A program made the translations under genes and the position numbers. This document shows, piece by piece, positions 27,608 to 35,459 of a DNA stretch of 64,000 bases; the stretch's first letter is position 1, and the number at the start of each line of letters is the position of its first letter. Source of the stretch: Pedobacter sp. Leaf194. GTDB taxonomy: Bacteria > Bacteroidota > Bacteroidia > Sphingobacteriales > Sphingobacteriaceae. The notes beneath the pieces are model-generated. The model saw only the letters and a list, made by a program, of their open reading frames with translations, was not told the origin of the DNA and ran no database searches. The stretch is from contig NZ_LMPU01000001.1 of NCBI RefSeq assembly GCF_001423945.1, positions 1,175,971-1,239,970 of the forward strand. Direction: 5' to 3'.

Positions 27608-28489
27608 TTACACATTACAGAATTTGCCGAAAACGCCCAATGGAAGTTTTACGCCTGCTGTGGCTTGAAGATATAATTCTCCGGTTTCTAAATTTTTAAC
27701 TTCGGGGAATGATGTGCGAATTAAATTCTCTACAATTACGGAAGAAAATCCGAGCGAATATGTATTAAGAATCAAGAAATGTTCCTTTTCATCTAGCAAT
27801 TGAACAACATCCTGCATCATTTCCTGAATGTGATCTTCAAGTTTCCACTTTTCTCCATTAGGGCCGTGGCCGTATGCCGGCGGATCCAGGATAATTCCAT
27901 TGTACTTTTTGCCTCTTTTAAGTTCTTTTTTAACAAACTTCAACGCATCTTCAACCATCCAACGGGTGTTTTTTAAACCTGATAACTCCTGGTTTTCATT
28001 TGCCCAGGTTACAACCTGTTTTATCGAATCTACGTGAGTGGTTTCTGCGCCGGCAGCATTCGCAATTAATGATGCAGCACCTGTATAGGCAAAAAGATTT
28101 AATACCCGGGGTTGCGTAGTTTTAAATTTTTTAATCGATGATGATATAAAATCCCAGTTTACGGCCTGTTCAGGGAAAACCCCAACGTGTTTAAAAGAAG
28201 TTAAACCAAGACGAAGTTTTATAGCGACTTCATTATTTTTATATTCAACATGCCAACGATCGGGGATGGCAGGATTTTTTTTTACCCACTCGCCGGAAGT
28301 AGCAGAGCGGCCTCTGAAAGTTATGTTGGCAATTTTTTTCCATTCCTGTTCCGACATTGTTTTTTTCCAAACAGCCTGCGGTTCAGGTCTGATAAGGGTA
28401 ACGTTGCCAAAACGTTCTAATTTTTCAAAATCTCCACAATCAATTAGTTCGTAATCTTTCCAATGTGTTGGAGCAAGTAATTGTATCAT
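27608..28489 (-). CDS. Class I SAM-dependent methyltransferase (RlmI/RlmK-like)
   Basis: Rossmann-fold methyltransferase of 293 residues. Motif I is RVLNLFAYTGAASLIANAAGA (about 127-147), followed by an acidic HVDSIKQVV post-I strand. The catalytic motif IV DPPAYGHGPNGEKW (about 201-214) is like the DPPxF/Y of the YccW/RlmI and RlmK/L ribosomal RNA cytosine/guanine methyltransferases. The PUA domain of RlmI is absent; the first 100 residues form a different N-terminal part. The likely target is rRNA, inferred from the family only. On the same strand as, and downstream of, the mlaEF pair, but separated by a short repeat. Confidence 0.8.
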   Translation of the reverse strand: MIQLLAPTHWKDYELIDCGDFEKLERFGNVTLIRPEPQAVWKKTMSEQEWKKIANITFRGRSATSGEWVKKNPAIPDRWHVEYKNNEVAIKLRLGLTSFKHVGVFPEQAVNWDFISSSIKKFKTTQPRVLNLFAYTGAASLIANAAGAETTHVDSIKQVVTWANENQELSGLKNTRWMVEDALKFVKKELKRGKKYNGIILDPPAYGHGPNGEKWKLEDHIQEMMQDVVQLLDEKEHFLILNTYSLGFSSVIVENLIRTSFPEVKNLETGELYLQATAGVKLPLGVFGKFCNV

Positions 28490-28506
28490 TTATTAAATAT
28501 ATAACT

Positions 28507-28532
28507 CGTCATTGCGAGGCACGAAGCAATCT
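28507..28532. repeat. REP-like short repeat (GTCATTGCGAGG type)
   Basis: The sequence CGTCATTGCGAGGCACGAAG, continuing CAATCT, belongs to a short palindromic repeat type found between genes in many bacteria. A diverged copy in opposite orientation lies at 41647-41672 (CGTCATTGCTTCATGCC...). It lies between two minus-strand genes. Confidence 0.6.
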
Positions 28533-28557
28533 TAAACCGATAGCTGTTGTATTATTT

Positions 28558-29310
28558 TTAAAATTTGTCTTTTGCGGCTTTCATGAAACGGCTCGCAAAA
28601 ACAAAGTCGTTAAGTTCTTTAATTTCGGTGTGAGCTATTTCTTTATTGCTGCCTTCCCAAAATTTCTTGCCCTCGTGGAGAAATAAAATATAATCACCAA
28701 TCCCCATTACCGAATTCATATCATGGGTAACAACAATCGTGGTGGTTTTATATTCCTCCGTTAATTCCTGAATCAGTTCGTCAATTACAATGGATGTTTT
28801 TGGGTCTAAGCCAGAATTTGGCTCATCACAAAACAGATACTTTGGATTCATTGAAATTGCACGGGCAATACCAACCCGTTTTTTCATCCCGCCAGATAAT
28901 TCTGCCGGGAATAAATTGTTTTTACCTGCCAGGTTAACACGCTCAAGACAAAAATTTACCCGATCTATTTTTTCACTTCGGGTTTGATCGGTAAACATAT
29001 TCAAAGGAAACATGATATTGTCCTGAACAGTCATACTATCAAAAAGTGCCGAACCCTGGAAAAGCATGCCGATTTCTTTACGAACTTCGATGCGTTGCTC
29101 ATAGGTCATAGGGGTAAAATCGCGGCCATCATACAACACTGAACCCGAATCTGGTTGATGCAAACCAACCATACATTTAAGTAAGGTCGTTTTTCCTGAA
29201 CCCGAACCTCCGATGATAAGATTTGTTACACCCTCTTCAAACTTTCCCGAAATGCCTTGTAAAACTTCGTTTCCGGAGAATGATTTATAAATATCTTTTA
29301 TCTCTATCAT
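28558..29310 (-). CDS. mlaF: MlaF-like ABC transporter ATP-binding protein
   Basis: ATPase (250 aa) of the MCE/Mla-type ABC system that moves phospholipids or other lipids between the membranes. It has Walker A GGSGSGKT (34-41), Q loop near Gln85 (MLFQGSALF, typical of MlaF), signature LSGGMKKR (138-145), Walker B FCDEPNSGLDP (160-170) and switch His in VVTHDMNS. The GGMKKR signature and FQGSALFDS are diagnostic of the MlaF group. The ATG at 29310 is chosen: it overlaps the stop of the permease gene as TAATG, showing translational coupling; a longer frame would run into the permease. No MCE-domain (MlaD) gene follows here. Confidence 0.9.
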   Translation of the reverse strand: MIEIKDIYKSFSGNEVLQGISGKFEEGVTNLIIGGSGSGKTTLLKCMVGLHQPDSGSVLYDGRDFTPMTYEQRIEVRKEIGMLFQGSALFDSMTVQDNIMFPLNMFTDQTRSEKIDRVNFCLERVNLAGKNNLFPAELSGGMKKRVGIARAISMNPKYLFCDEPNSGLDPKTSIVIDELIQELTEEYKTTTIVVTHDMNSVMGIGDYILFLHEGKKFWEGSNKEIAHTEIKELNDFVFASRFMKAAKDKF

Positions 29311-30044
29311 TACAACAATAATTGGGTTACGATATAATCGCAAGCTAAAATAGAAATACAACTTATTACAACGGCTCTTGTACTTGCCTGCGATACTTCA
29401 AGGGCGCCTCCACGTACGTAGAAACCTTCATAAGCAGGTACTGATGTTATTATGAATCCAAAAACAAATGCCTTAACCAAGGCCACAACAATGGTGTATG
29501 GATTAAAATCGGTTGTAATACCCTGAAGATATTCAGCAGGCGTAACAGCTCCGGAAACAGAACCGCCAATATAACCACCAGAAATACTTAAAAACATTGA
29601 TATAATAACCAGCATGGGAACCATGGTAATGCCGGAAATGATTTTTGGAAGAATTAAATAACCAGGTGCATTTATACCCATAATTTCCAAGGCATCGATT
29701 TGCTCGGTTACACGCATAGAACCTATTTCGGAAGAAATAGCGGAGCCGATTTTTCCGGCCAAAACAATCGCACTGATTGTGGGGCTCAGTTCCAGGATAC
29801 TCGAATCCCTGTTAACAGAACCGATAATCGTTTTTGGAATGAAATCACTTACCAGCTGGAAAGCAATTTGCAGGGTCATAACCGCACCGATAAATGTTGA
29901 AATGATGGCGATTAGTCCCAGAGAACCAACACCAACATAATCCATTTGCTTGGCTATTTCCTTTAAATATATCTTCAGTTTTTCCGGCTTTCTGAATACA
30001 GATTTGAGTAGCAGTATGTACCTGCCGAAATTCGTAAAATTCAT
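29310..30044 (-). CDS. mlaE: MlaE-like ABC transporter permease
   Basis: Inner-membrane permease (244 aa) of the MCE/Mla lipid ABC system. It has five or so hydrophobic segments and the family signature GKIGSAISSEIGSMRVTEQIDALEIMGINAPGYLILP (about residues 97-133), whose charged EQIDALEIMG helix contacts the ATPase. It is the first gene of a coupled pair with mlaF (TAATG overlap) and is divergent from the SDR gene. The substrate-binding MCE protein must be encoded elsewhere. Family secure. Confidence 0.9.
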   Translation of the reverse strand: MNFTNFGRYILLLKSVFRKPEKLKIYLKEIAKQMDYVGVGSLGLIAIISTFIGAVMTLQIAFQLVSDFIPKTIIGSVNRDSSILELSPTISAIVLAGKIGSAISSEIGSMRVTEQIDALEIMGINAPGYLILPKIISGITMVPMLVIISMFLSISGGYIGGSVSGAVTPAEYLQGITTDFNPYTIVVALVKAFVFGFIITSVPAYEGFYVRGGALEVSQASTRAVVISCISILACDYIVTQLLL

Positions 30045-30190
30045 TCCGTATGTGTTGCTTAATTTAAATGTTAATTTATAATACTACAAAGAAACGATAA
30101 AAAAGTTGTAGGGCTTTGTTAATTGCAAAAATATTCGTGGTTTTAAATATAAATATGGTTTTTTGCTTACAAAAATTAAACCATAAAAGC

Positions 30191-30880
30191 ATGAAAGCAG
30201 TTATAACCGGGGCTACAAAGGGAATAGGTAGGGCAGTTGCAATTAAGTTATGGCAAGAGGGCTACGACTTAGTACTCACAGCCAGAAACATCAGTGAACT
30301 GGAGCGGCTTAAAGCGGAATTGTTAACACCCGGCAGACAAATTTTAATTTATTCTACCGATGCTGGTGTTAAGGAAAGCATATACGGTTTTTTAGATGCT
30401 GCCGGGCAGGACGTTGGCTTTGCAGACGTTTTGGTTAACAACGTAGGCGCTTTTTTGCCTGGCAGTATGCTCGATGAAGACGACGAAGTTTTCGAAAAAC
30501 AGCAGAATATTAACGTCAATGCAGCTTATTATATCTCTAAGTTTTTTGGAAAAAAAATGCGTTCAGAACGTCGTGGTCATATTTTTAACATTTGTTCGGT
30601 AGCCAGTAAGGCACCTGTAAAAAATGGTGGAAGTTATAGTGTAACAAAAGCAGCGATGTTTAGTCTTAATCATGTATTGCGGCAAGAATTAGCGCCACAC
30701 AATGTTAAAGTAACTGCTTTTTTGCCGGGTTCAACCAAAACTTCATCCTGGGAAGGGACAACAATTCCTGATGAAAAATTCGTTCAACCCGAAGATATTG
30801 CAGAAACTTTGTTCACCATTTTAAACTTAAGTAAAGGGGTAAATGTTGATGAAGTGCTAATTACTCCGCTTGATTTTTAA
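30191..30880 (+). CDS. Short-chain dehydrogenase/reductase
   Basis: NAD(P)-dependent oxidoreductase of 229 residues with the SDR Rossmann fold. It has cofactor motif TGATKGIG (6-13), NNVG (83-86), catalytic Ser136 in NICSVAS, and Tyr149-Ser-Val-Thr-Lys153 in the YxxxK motif. It is the classical SDR length; the similarity to 3-ketoacyl-ACP reductase-like enzymes is general and no substrate can be given. The start is placed at the ATG of MKAVITG because the upstream 25-residue extension is hydrophobic and unlike the family. It is followed 7 bp later by the PspC gene. Confidence 0.88.
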   Translation: MKAVITGATKGIGRAVAIKLWQEGYDLVLTARNISELERLKAELLTPGRQILIYSTDAGVKESIYGFLDAAGQDVGFADVLVNNVGAFLPGSMLDEDDEVFEKQQNINVNAAYYISKFFGKKMRSERRGHIFNICSVASKAPVKNGGSYSVTKAAMFSLNHVLRQELAPHNVKVTAFLPGSTKTSSWEGTTIPDEKFVQPEDIAETLFTILNLSKGVNVDEVLITPLDF

Positions 30881-30887
30881 ACACAAA

Positions 30888-31574
30888 ATGAACAGCGTTA
30901 TGGAAAAGAAGCTTTTTAGAAACGAACACGATAAGATGATTGCCGGTGTAGCTTCAGGTCTTGCAGAATACATGCAGGTAGAGGTAACCATAGTTAGATT
31001 ATTGTTTGCATTATCTACCATTTTTATGGCAGGTGGAGGCCTTATAGCCTATATTATCATGTGGATTATCGTTCCGGTTAATAATGATCCGGCAGCAAAA
31101 TTCTCAAAGTTTAACGATTATTTTAATAAGAATAATCCAAATGCGGCTCCGTTTGGGCAGCCGGATTCATTCGCCGGCGCTGCGGGTATGGGCAACACAA
31201 ACTGGACACAGCCAGTAAACGATGCTCAAAAAACCCCCTTCGAAACGCAGGCAGATTTTGGAAAGTTTAACAAGCCGAACGATACCGGCAGAACCATTGG
31301 AGGCTTATTGCTGCTCGTAATTGGTTGTTTTTTCCTGATGCGTGAATTTGACTTCATTCCCGATTGGTTCAGACTTAGAAATTTCTGGCCTGTAATTTTT
31401 ATCGTGCTTGGAATAAGCATTATCGCAAAATCAAGAAGAAAAAATGAATGGGCTGCGTTTCAAAACCAGCAACAAGCGGCAGAAGAACCGAAAACCGAAA
31501 CCGTTACCGACGCGGTAATTGTTGAGGAAACCAAAGGCGAAAACAATTCAACACCTAACAACCCTCAAGTATAA
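30888..31574 (+). CDS. PspC-domain protein with LiaF-type transmembrane segments
   Basis: A 229-residue membrane protein. Residues about 5-65 are a PspC domain (KKLFRNEHDKMIAGVASGLAEYMQVEVTIVRLLF, then a helix ending IIMWIIVPV). A polar Asn/Pro/Gln-rich linker follows, then a LiaF-like two-helix unit (GGLLLLVIGCFFLMREFDFIPDWFRLRNFWPVIFIVLGISII, about 140-180) and a charged tail. PspC proteins sense or relay inner-membrane stress in the phage-shock response. It starts 7 bp after the SDR stop (a second ATG at 30900 is equally possible) and is followed 5 bp later by a related protein, forming a small envelope-stress operon. Confidence 0.85.
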   Translation: MNSVMEKKLFRNEHDKMIAGVASGLAEYMQVEVTIVRLLFALSTIFMAGGGLIAYIIMWIIVPVNNDPAAKFSKFNDYFNKNNPNAAPFGQPDSFAGAAGMGNTNWTQPVNDAQKTPFETQADFGKFNKPNDTGRTIGGLLLLVIGCFFLMREFDFIPDWFRLRNFWPVIFIVLGISIIAKSRRKNEWAAFQNQQQAAEEPKTETVTDAVIVEETKGENNSTPNNPQV

Positions 31575-31579
31575 ACATT

Positions 31580-32557
31580 ATGAAATTAGATAGATTAATT
31601 TGGGGTATTTTACTGCTTTTTGTAGGCGGTGTACTCTTACTGGAAAACTTTGGCGTAATCGAATTTTACTGGCGAAATGTATGGCATTTCTGGCCTGTAT
31701 TTCTAATCATTGCAGGGGTAAACATATTGTTCAACAAAAACAACTCGCAAACCGGTAGTATGATCTCCATTGCTGTGTTGGTTTTAACTCTTGGTTTCCT
31801 GTTCTTTAAAGGCCAGCAAGAACCAGACAGAAGCTCATGGTGGGGCCATAATTTTAAAAAAGATATCGATGTAAACATTGATGATAATGATAACAACGAT
31901 GATAATGATAATAACGACAAAGCTTACAAGCAGTTAAATTTATCTGAACCTTTTGCCGCAGTTGATAGTTCAAAGAAAGCAGTGTTAAATATTTCCGGTG
32001 GAGGTATTTCCTTCAACCTGGACGGCGAAACAACCGATTTAATTAAAGCAGACGTTAAGAAGAGGCACGGAGATTTCTCGTTAACGAAACAAACTACTGA
32101 TACCGCTACATTGCTTACCTTTAAAATGGGCGATAAAAAGAACAAATGGAATTTTGGTGATGGCGGTAATGATGTAGATTTTAAACTTAACAAATCACCA
32201 AACTGGGATATAATTATGAAACTTGGTGCTGGTGAAGCCGACTTCAATTTCGAAGATTATAAAGTGCGGACTTTCCGTTTCGATGGCGGTGCCGCATCTT
32301 TAGATATAAAAGTTGGTAATTTGTTGCCAATTACCGATGTAATTGTGAAATCTGGTGTAGCCGACGTTAAAATTAAAGTTCCAACAACCTCCGGTTGCAG
32401 AATCAAAACTAAAACCGGTTTATCAGCCAAAGATTTTGAAGGTTTCGAGAAGCTAAGCGACGGTGTTTATGAAACATCAAACTATAAATCTTCAACAAAA
32501 AAAATCTTCATTAATTTAGATGGCGGATTGAGTAACTTTGAGGTGTCAAGGTATTAG
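31580..32557 (+). CDS. LiaF-like membrane protein with beta-rich C-terminal domain
   Basis: A 325-residue protein. Residues 1-75 hold three or four short helices of the LiaI/LiaF transmembrane type (LIWGILLLFVGGVLLLENF, VWHFWPVFLIIAGVNILF), closely like the C-terminal helices of the preceding protein. An acidic Asp/Asn linker (about 100-113) is encoded by a tandem DNA repeat. The C-terminal 200 residues are regularly alternating short strands (LNISGGGISFNLDG, MKLGAGEADFNFED, IVKSGVADVKIKV), a right-handed beta-solenoid or toastrack-like domain. LiaF homologues in Firmicutes repress a cell-envelope stress kinase; in Bacteroidota the role is not established. Probably co-transcribed with the PspC gene. 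Confidence 0.82.
   Translation: MKLDRLIWGILLLFVGGVLLLENFGVIEFYWRNVWHFWPVFLIIAGVNILFNKNNSQTGSMISIAVLVLTLGFLFFKGQQEPDRSSWWGHNFKKDIDVNIDDNDNNDDNDNNDKAYKQLNLSEPFAAVDSSKKAVLNISGGGISFNLDGETTDLIKADVKKRHGDFSLTKQTTDTATLLTFKMGDKKNKWNFGDGGNDVDFKLNKSPNWDIIMKLGAGEADFNFEDYKVRTFRFDGGAASLDIKVGNLLPITDVIVKSGVADVKIKVPTTSGCRIKTKTGLSAKDFEGFEKLSDGVYETSNYKSSTKKIFINLDGGLSNFEVSRY
31880..31915 (+). repeat. 18-bp tandem repeat in the acidic linker
   Basis: GATGATAATGATAACAAC is followed at once by the same 18-mer with one change (AATAAC at the end). It codes for two copies of Asp-Asp-Asn-Asp-Asn-Asn, so slippage would alter linker length without shifting the frame. Confidence 0.8.
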
Positions 32558-32566
32558 AAAGCAAAA

Positions 32567-32594
32567 AGGTAAAAGCTTAAAGACTAAAGCTGCA
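32567..32594. repeat. Degenerate 7-bp repeat tract (4 units)
   Basis: AGGTAAA, AGCTTAA, AGACTAA, AGCTGCA in consecutive sevens, in the 59-bp spacer between the LiaF-like and RDD genes. Confidence 0.45.
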
Positions 32595-32616
32595 GTACCT
32601 TTAAATCTTAAATTCA

Positions 32617-33225
32617 ATGAATCCTGAGTACACAGTCGTAATTAATGGTAAGCCGCAAGGTCCGTACACATTATCCCAGCTTAGTGGCTTAAATATTACC
32701 CCCAATACATTTGTTCGTAAGCCAGGAATGGACGATTATAAAGAAGCTCATGCGATCGAAGAATTGCGTGAGCTTCTTGGTTTTAGCCATCAAAAAACTG
32801 CGCCTCAGTATTTCGCGGCTTTCGATTTGAGGCTGCTTGCATCGGTTATCGACCACTTTTTAATCTTCGTAATTTATTGCCTCGCTATCCTCATCAGTTT
32901 TATTTTTGTAGATGGAAAAGACCAGCGCATTATGGCATTCCTGGTTCCGCTGCCATCAATTTTTATGATAAAGTTAATTTACGGCAGTTTTGCAGAAGCC
33001 TCAAAAAGGCAAGCAACTATTGGAAAGCGATTGGTGAATATAAAAGTAACTGATCTGGAAGGTACGAGGGTTTCTATTGGTCGCTCGTTAATTCGAAACC
33101 TGTCAAAAATATTATCTGTTATTCCTGCTTTCTTCGGTTACTTTTATAGCTTTCTAAATAAAAGAAATCAGTGCTGGCACGATGTGGCCGCCGATACCTT
33201 AGTTATCAAAGACAGGTTGATATAG
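32617..33225 (+). CDS. GYF_2 plus RDD-domain membrane protein
   Basis: A 202-residue protein of two parts. Residues 1-55 are a GYF_2-like domain (YTVVINGKPQGPYTLSQLSGLNI, then a basic TFVRKPGMDDYKEA turn). Residues about 65-200 are an RDD domain: the family arginine and aspartates lie in FDLRLLASVIDHFLIFVIYC, and TIGKRLVNIKVTDLEG and IRNLSKILSVIPAFFGY follow, with a final CWHDVAADTLVI. RDD proteins are small membrane proteins, some implicated in ion exchange; the function here is unknown. It lies 59 bp after the LiaF-like gene and 65 bp before ispG. Confidence 0.85.
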   Translation: MNPEYTVVINGKPQGPYTLSQLSGLNITPNTFVRKPGMDDYKEAHAIEELRELLGFSHQKTAPQYFAAFDLRLLASVIDHFLIFVIYCLAILISFIFVDGKDQRIMAFLVPLPSIFMIKLIYGSFAEASKRQATIGKRLVNIKVTDLEGTRVSIGRSLIRNLSKILSVIPAFFGYFYSFLNKRNQCWHDVAADTLVIKDRLI

Positions 33226-33275
33226 ATTTTAAGTCATTCTCTCATCCAAAATTCTCTCATTCAAAATTCTATCTA

Positions 33276-33283
33276 TATCTTTG
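33276..33283 (+). promoter_or_regulatory. -7 promoter box very close to the ispG start
   Basis: TATCTTTG fits TAnnTTTG but ends only 7 nt before the ATG at 33291, implying an almost leaderless mRNA if it is used. Two 15-bp near-identical repeats (TTCTCTCATCCAAAA and TTCTCTCATTCAAAA, 33238-33267) precede it in place of a -33 box. Confidence 0.35.
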
Positions 33284-33290
33284 CAACTGC

Positions 33291-35273
33291 ATGGAAAATA
33301 TATCGGTAAAAGATGGTTTAGCGGGTGGTTATTGTAATAGTTTAACTACTTATTCAAGGTTTTTAACCCGCGAAGTAAAGATTGGAGATATCGCTTTAGG
33401 CGGCAACAATCCAATCCGTATACAGTCGATGACCACAACCGATACCATGGATACCATAGGGACTGTTGAGCAAACCATTCGGATGGTAGAATCTGGTAGC
33501 GAATACGTTCGTATCACTGCGCCTAGTATTAAAGAGGCCGAAAACCTAGCCAATATTAAAAAAGAACTGCGTTATCGCGGATATGATGTGCCGCTCATCG
33601 CCGACATTCATTTTACACCGAATGCAGCTGAAATGGCAGCCAGGATTGTTGAAAAGGTGCGTGTAAATCCAGGGAATTACGCGGATAAGAAAAAGTTCGA
33701 AAATTTAGAATACACACAGGCAGCTTATACGGCGGAGTTGGAACGAATCAACAAAAAATTCATTCCGCTAATAAAAATTTGTAAAGAGTACGGTACCGCA
33801 ATGCGTATCGGCACCAATCATGGCTCACTTTCCGACAGAATTATGAGCCACTATGGCGACACGCCTCGAGGCATGGTTGAATCTGCTATGGAATTTATCC
33901 GCATGTGCGAGGCCGAAAACTATTTCAATCTGGTTATTTCCATGAAAGCCAGCAATACCCAGGTTATGGTTCAGGCCTATCGCTTACTCGTTGAAACGAT
34001 GGTTAAAGAAGGAATGAACTACCCTTTGCACCTGGGGGTTACGGAGGCGGGAGATGGTGAAGACGGCCGCATAAAATCTGCAGTTGGTATAGGCACATTG
34101 CTTGAAGATGGTTTAGGTGATACCATTCGTGTGTCGTTAACTGAAGACCCGGAATTTGAAGCGCCTGTTGCAAAAGCATTAGCTGATAGATATTCTTCAA
34201 GACGTGCTACCCCGGAGACTGGAAATCAAGGCTTTGCCAATGCGCCGGAACCTGAAACTTTAAACCACGAACCGCAAACCTATTCTCCATATTCTTATTC
34301 AAGGAGAATCACCGAACCTGTTCAGCACATTGGCGGTCATCATCACCCTGTGGTTATGATTGATGTTTCAAAGGAAAACCTGAAGGACCCATATTTTTTA
34401 AACGCTGTTGGCTACAATTACAGTGCTGGCTTAGATAAATATAATCTGGCGGATCAGGCTTGCGATTTAGTTTTTCTTGGAGATAACCTGCCTTCGTTCT
34501 CTTTTCCGGGAAACCTAAAACAAATCTATAATTACAGAACCTGGCTGGCATTAAGGGATAAGAATAATTGTCACCCTTTGTTTACTTTGGATGAATTTAA
34601 TGATGCAGCAATTAAAGATGAGCATTTAAATTTTGTCGAAATCGATTCATCAAGTTTTAGTCATCTGTCTCTACACCAATTAAGTAACGTGGTTTTTATC
34701 TTGAAAACAAACGCAAACCATGGAATGGCAGAACAAAGAGCGTTGTTTGTTGCTTTACAGCAGAAAAACATTCAAACCCCGGTAATTATTAAAAGAAGTT
34801 ACGACAGTTTAGCGGCAGATAATTTGATGCTTTATGCTGCAACTGATTTGGGCGCTTTACTAACGGATGGTTTCGGCGATGGTGTTTGGATTGATGCCGA
34901 AGGACAGAATTTGGCGCTGCTCAATGCAACGAGTTTTGGCATTTTGCAGGCAACCAGAACCAGAATAAGCAAAACAGAATACATTTCCTGCCCAAGTTGT
35001 GGGCGAACGCTTTTCGATTTACAGGAAACTACACAACTGATTCGTTCGCGAACTGACCATTTAAAAGGGCTGAAAATTGGCATTATGGGCTGTATCGTTA
35101 ACGGTCCTGGAGAAATGGCTGATGCAGATTATGGATATGTTGGCACCGGCCCTGATAAAATTACGCTTTACCGCGGACAGGAAGTTGTTAAGAAAAACGT
35201 GAATACTGCTTTTGCGCTTGATGAACTGATTGATATCATCAAGGGTGATGGAAACTGGATAGAGAAAGCTTAG
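33291..35273 (+). CDS. ispG: (E)-4-hydroxy-3-methylbut-2-enyl-diphosphate synthase, long form
   Basis: Iron-sulfur enzyme of the MEP isoprenoid pathway, converting methylerythritol cyclodiphosphate to HMBPP. At 660 residues it is the long form shared with plants and several phyla: TIM-barrel domain (GGNNPIRIQSMTTTDT, VRITAPSIKEAENL, ADIHFTPNAAEMAA, RIGTNHGSLSDRI, LGVTEAGDGEDGR), a large central insert from about 300 to 555, and the 4Fe-4S domain with Cys567, Cys570 and Cys601 (ISCPSCGRT and GIMGCIVNGPGEM). The ATG at 33291 is chosen because an earlier frame overlaps the RDD gene. Within the insert, residues 320-331 are encoded by a 7-bp repeat tract. Function secure. Confidence 0.94.
   Translation: MENISVKDGLAGGYCNSLTTYSRFLTREVKIGDIALGGNNPIRIQSMTTTDTMDTIGTVEQTIRMVESGSEYVRITAPSIKEAENLANIKKELRYRGYDVPLIADIHFTPNAAEMAARIVEKVRVNPGNYADKKKFENLEYTQAAYTAELERINKKFIPLIKICKEYGTAMRIGTNHGSLSDRIMSHYGDTPRGMVESAMEFIRMCEAENYFNLVISMKASNTQVMVQAYRLLVETMVKEGMNYPLHLGVTEAGDGEDGRIKSAVGIGTLLEDGLGDTIRVSLTEDPEFEAPVAKALADRYSSRRATPETGNQGFANAPEPETLNHEPQTYSPYSYSRRITEPVQHIGGHHHPVVMIDVSKENLKDPYFLNAVGYNYSAGLDKYNLADQACDLVFLGDNLPSFSFPGNLKQIYNYRTWLALRDKNNCHPLFTLDEFNDAAIKDEHLNFVEIDSSSFSHLSLHQLSNVVFILKTNANHGMAEQRALFVALQQKNIQTPVIIKRSYDSLAADNLMLYAATDLGALLTDGFGDGVWIDAEGQNLALLNATSFGILQATRTRISKTEYISCPSCGRTLFDLQETTQLIRSRTDHLKGLKIGIMGCIVNGPGEMADADYGYVGTGPDKITLYRGQEVVKKNVNTAFALDELIDIIKGDGNWIEKA
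34248..34282 (+). repeat. 7-bp repeat tract inside the ispG coding sequence
   Basis: GAACCTG, AAACTTT, AAACCAC, GAACCGC, AAACCTA: five consecutive sevens (35 nt) of the kind otherwise seen between genes here. It encodes Glu-Pro-Glu-Thr-Leu-Asn-His-Glu-Pro-Gln-Thr-Tyr at the edge of the central insert. Confidence 0.55.
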
Positions 35274-35402
35274 TTCGGATGCGCAACGTTTAAACGCGTA
35301 AGTTTGCTTCCCGATTTACAGAATATCAAAAAGAAATCTTCGTTCGGCTTCAAAACCTGGAGATGAGTTGTCTGCAGAAACTGCTAAACGCTTCGAAAAA
35401 AA

Positions 35403-35419
35403 AAATTGCCCGGCAATTT
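35403..35419 (+). terminator. Weak hairpin between ispG and the MscS gene
   Basis: AAATTGC and GCAATTT (7 bp, 3-nt loop) followed by CTTTATCT. The stem is AT-rich and the U-tract poor, so this is only a possible terminator. Confidence 0.3.
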
Positions 35420-35459
35420 CTTTATCTAAAATTTCTAATCAATAAACTTATATTGCTCC

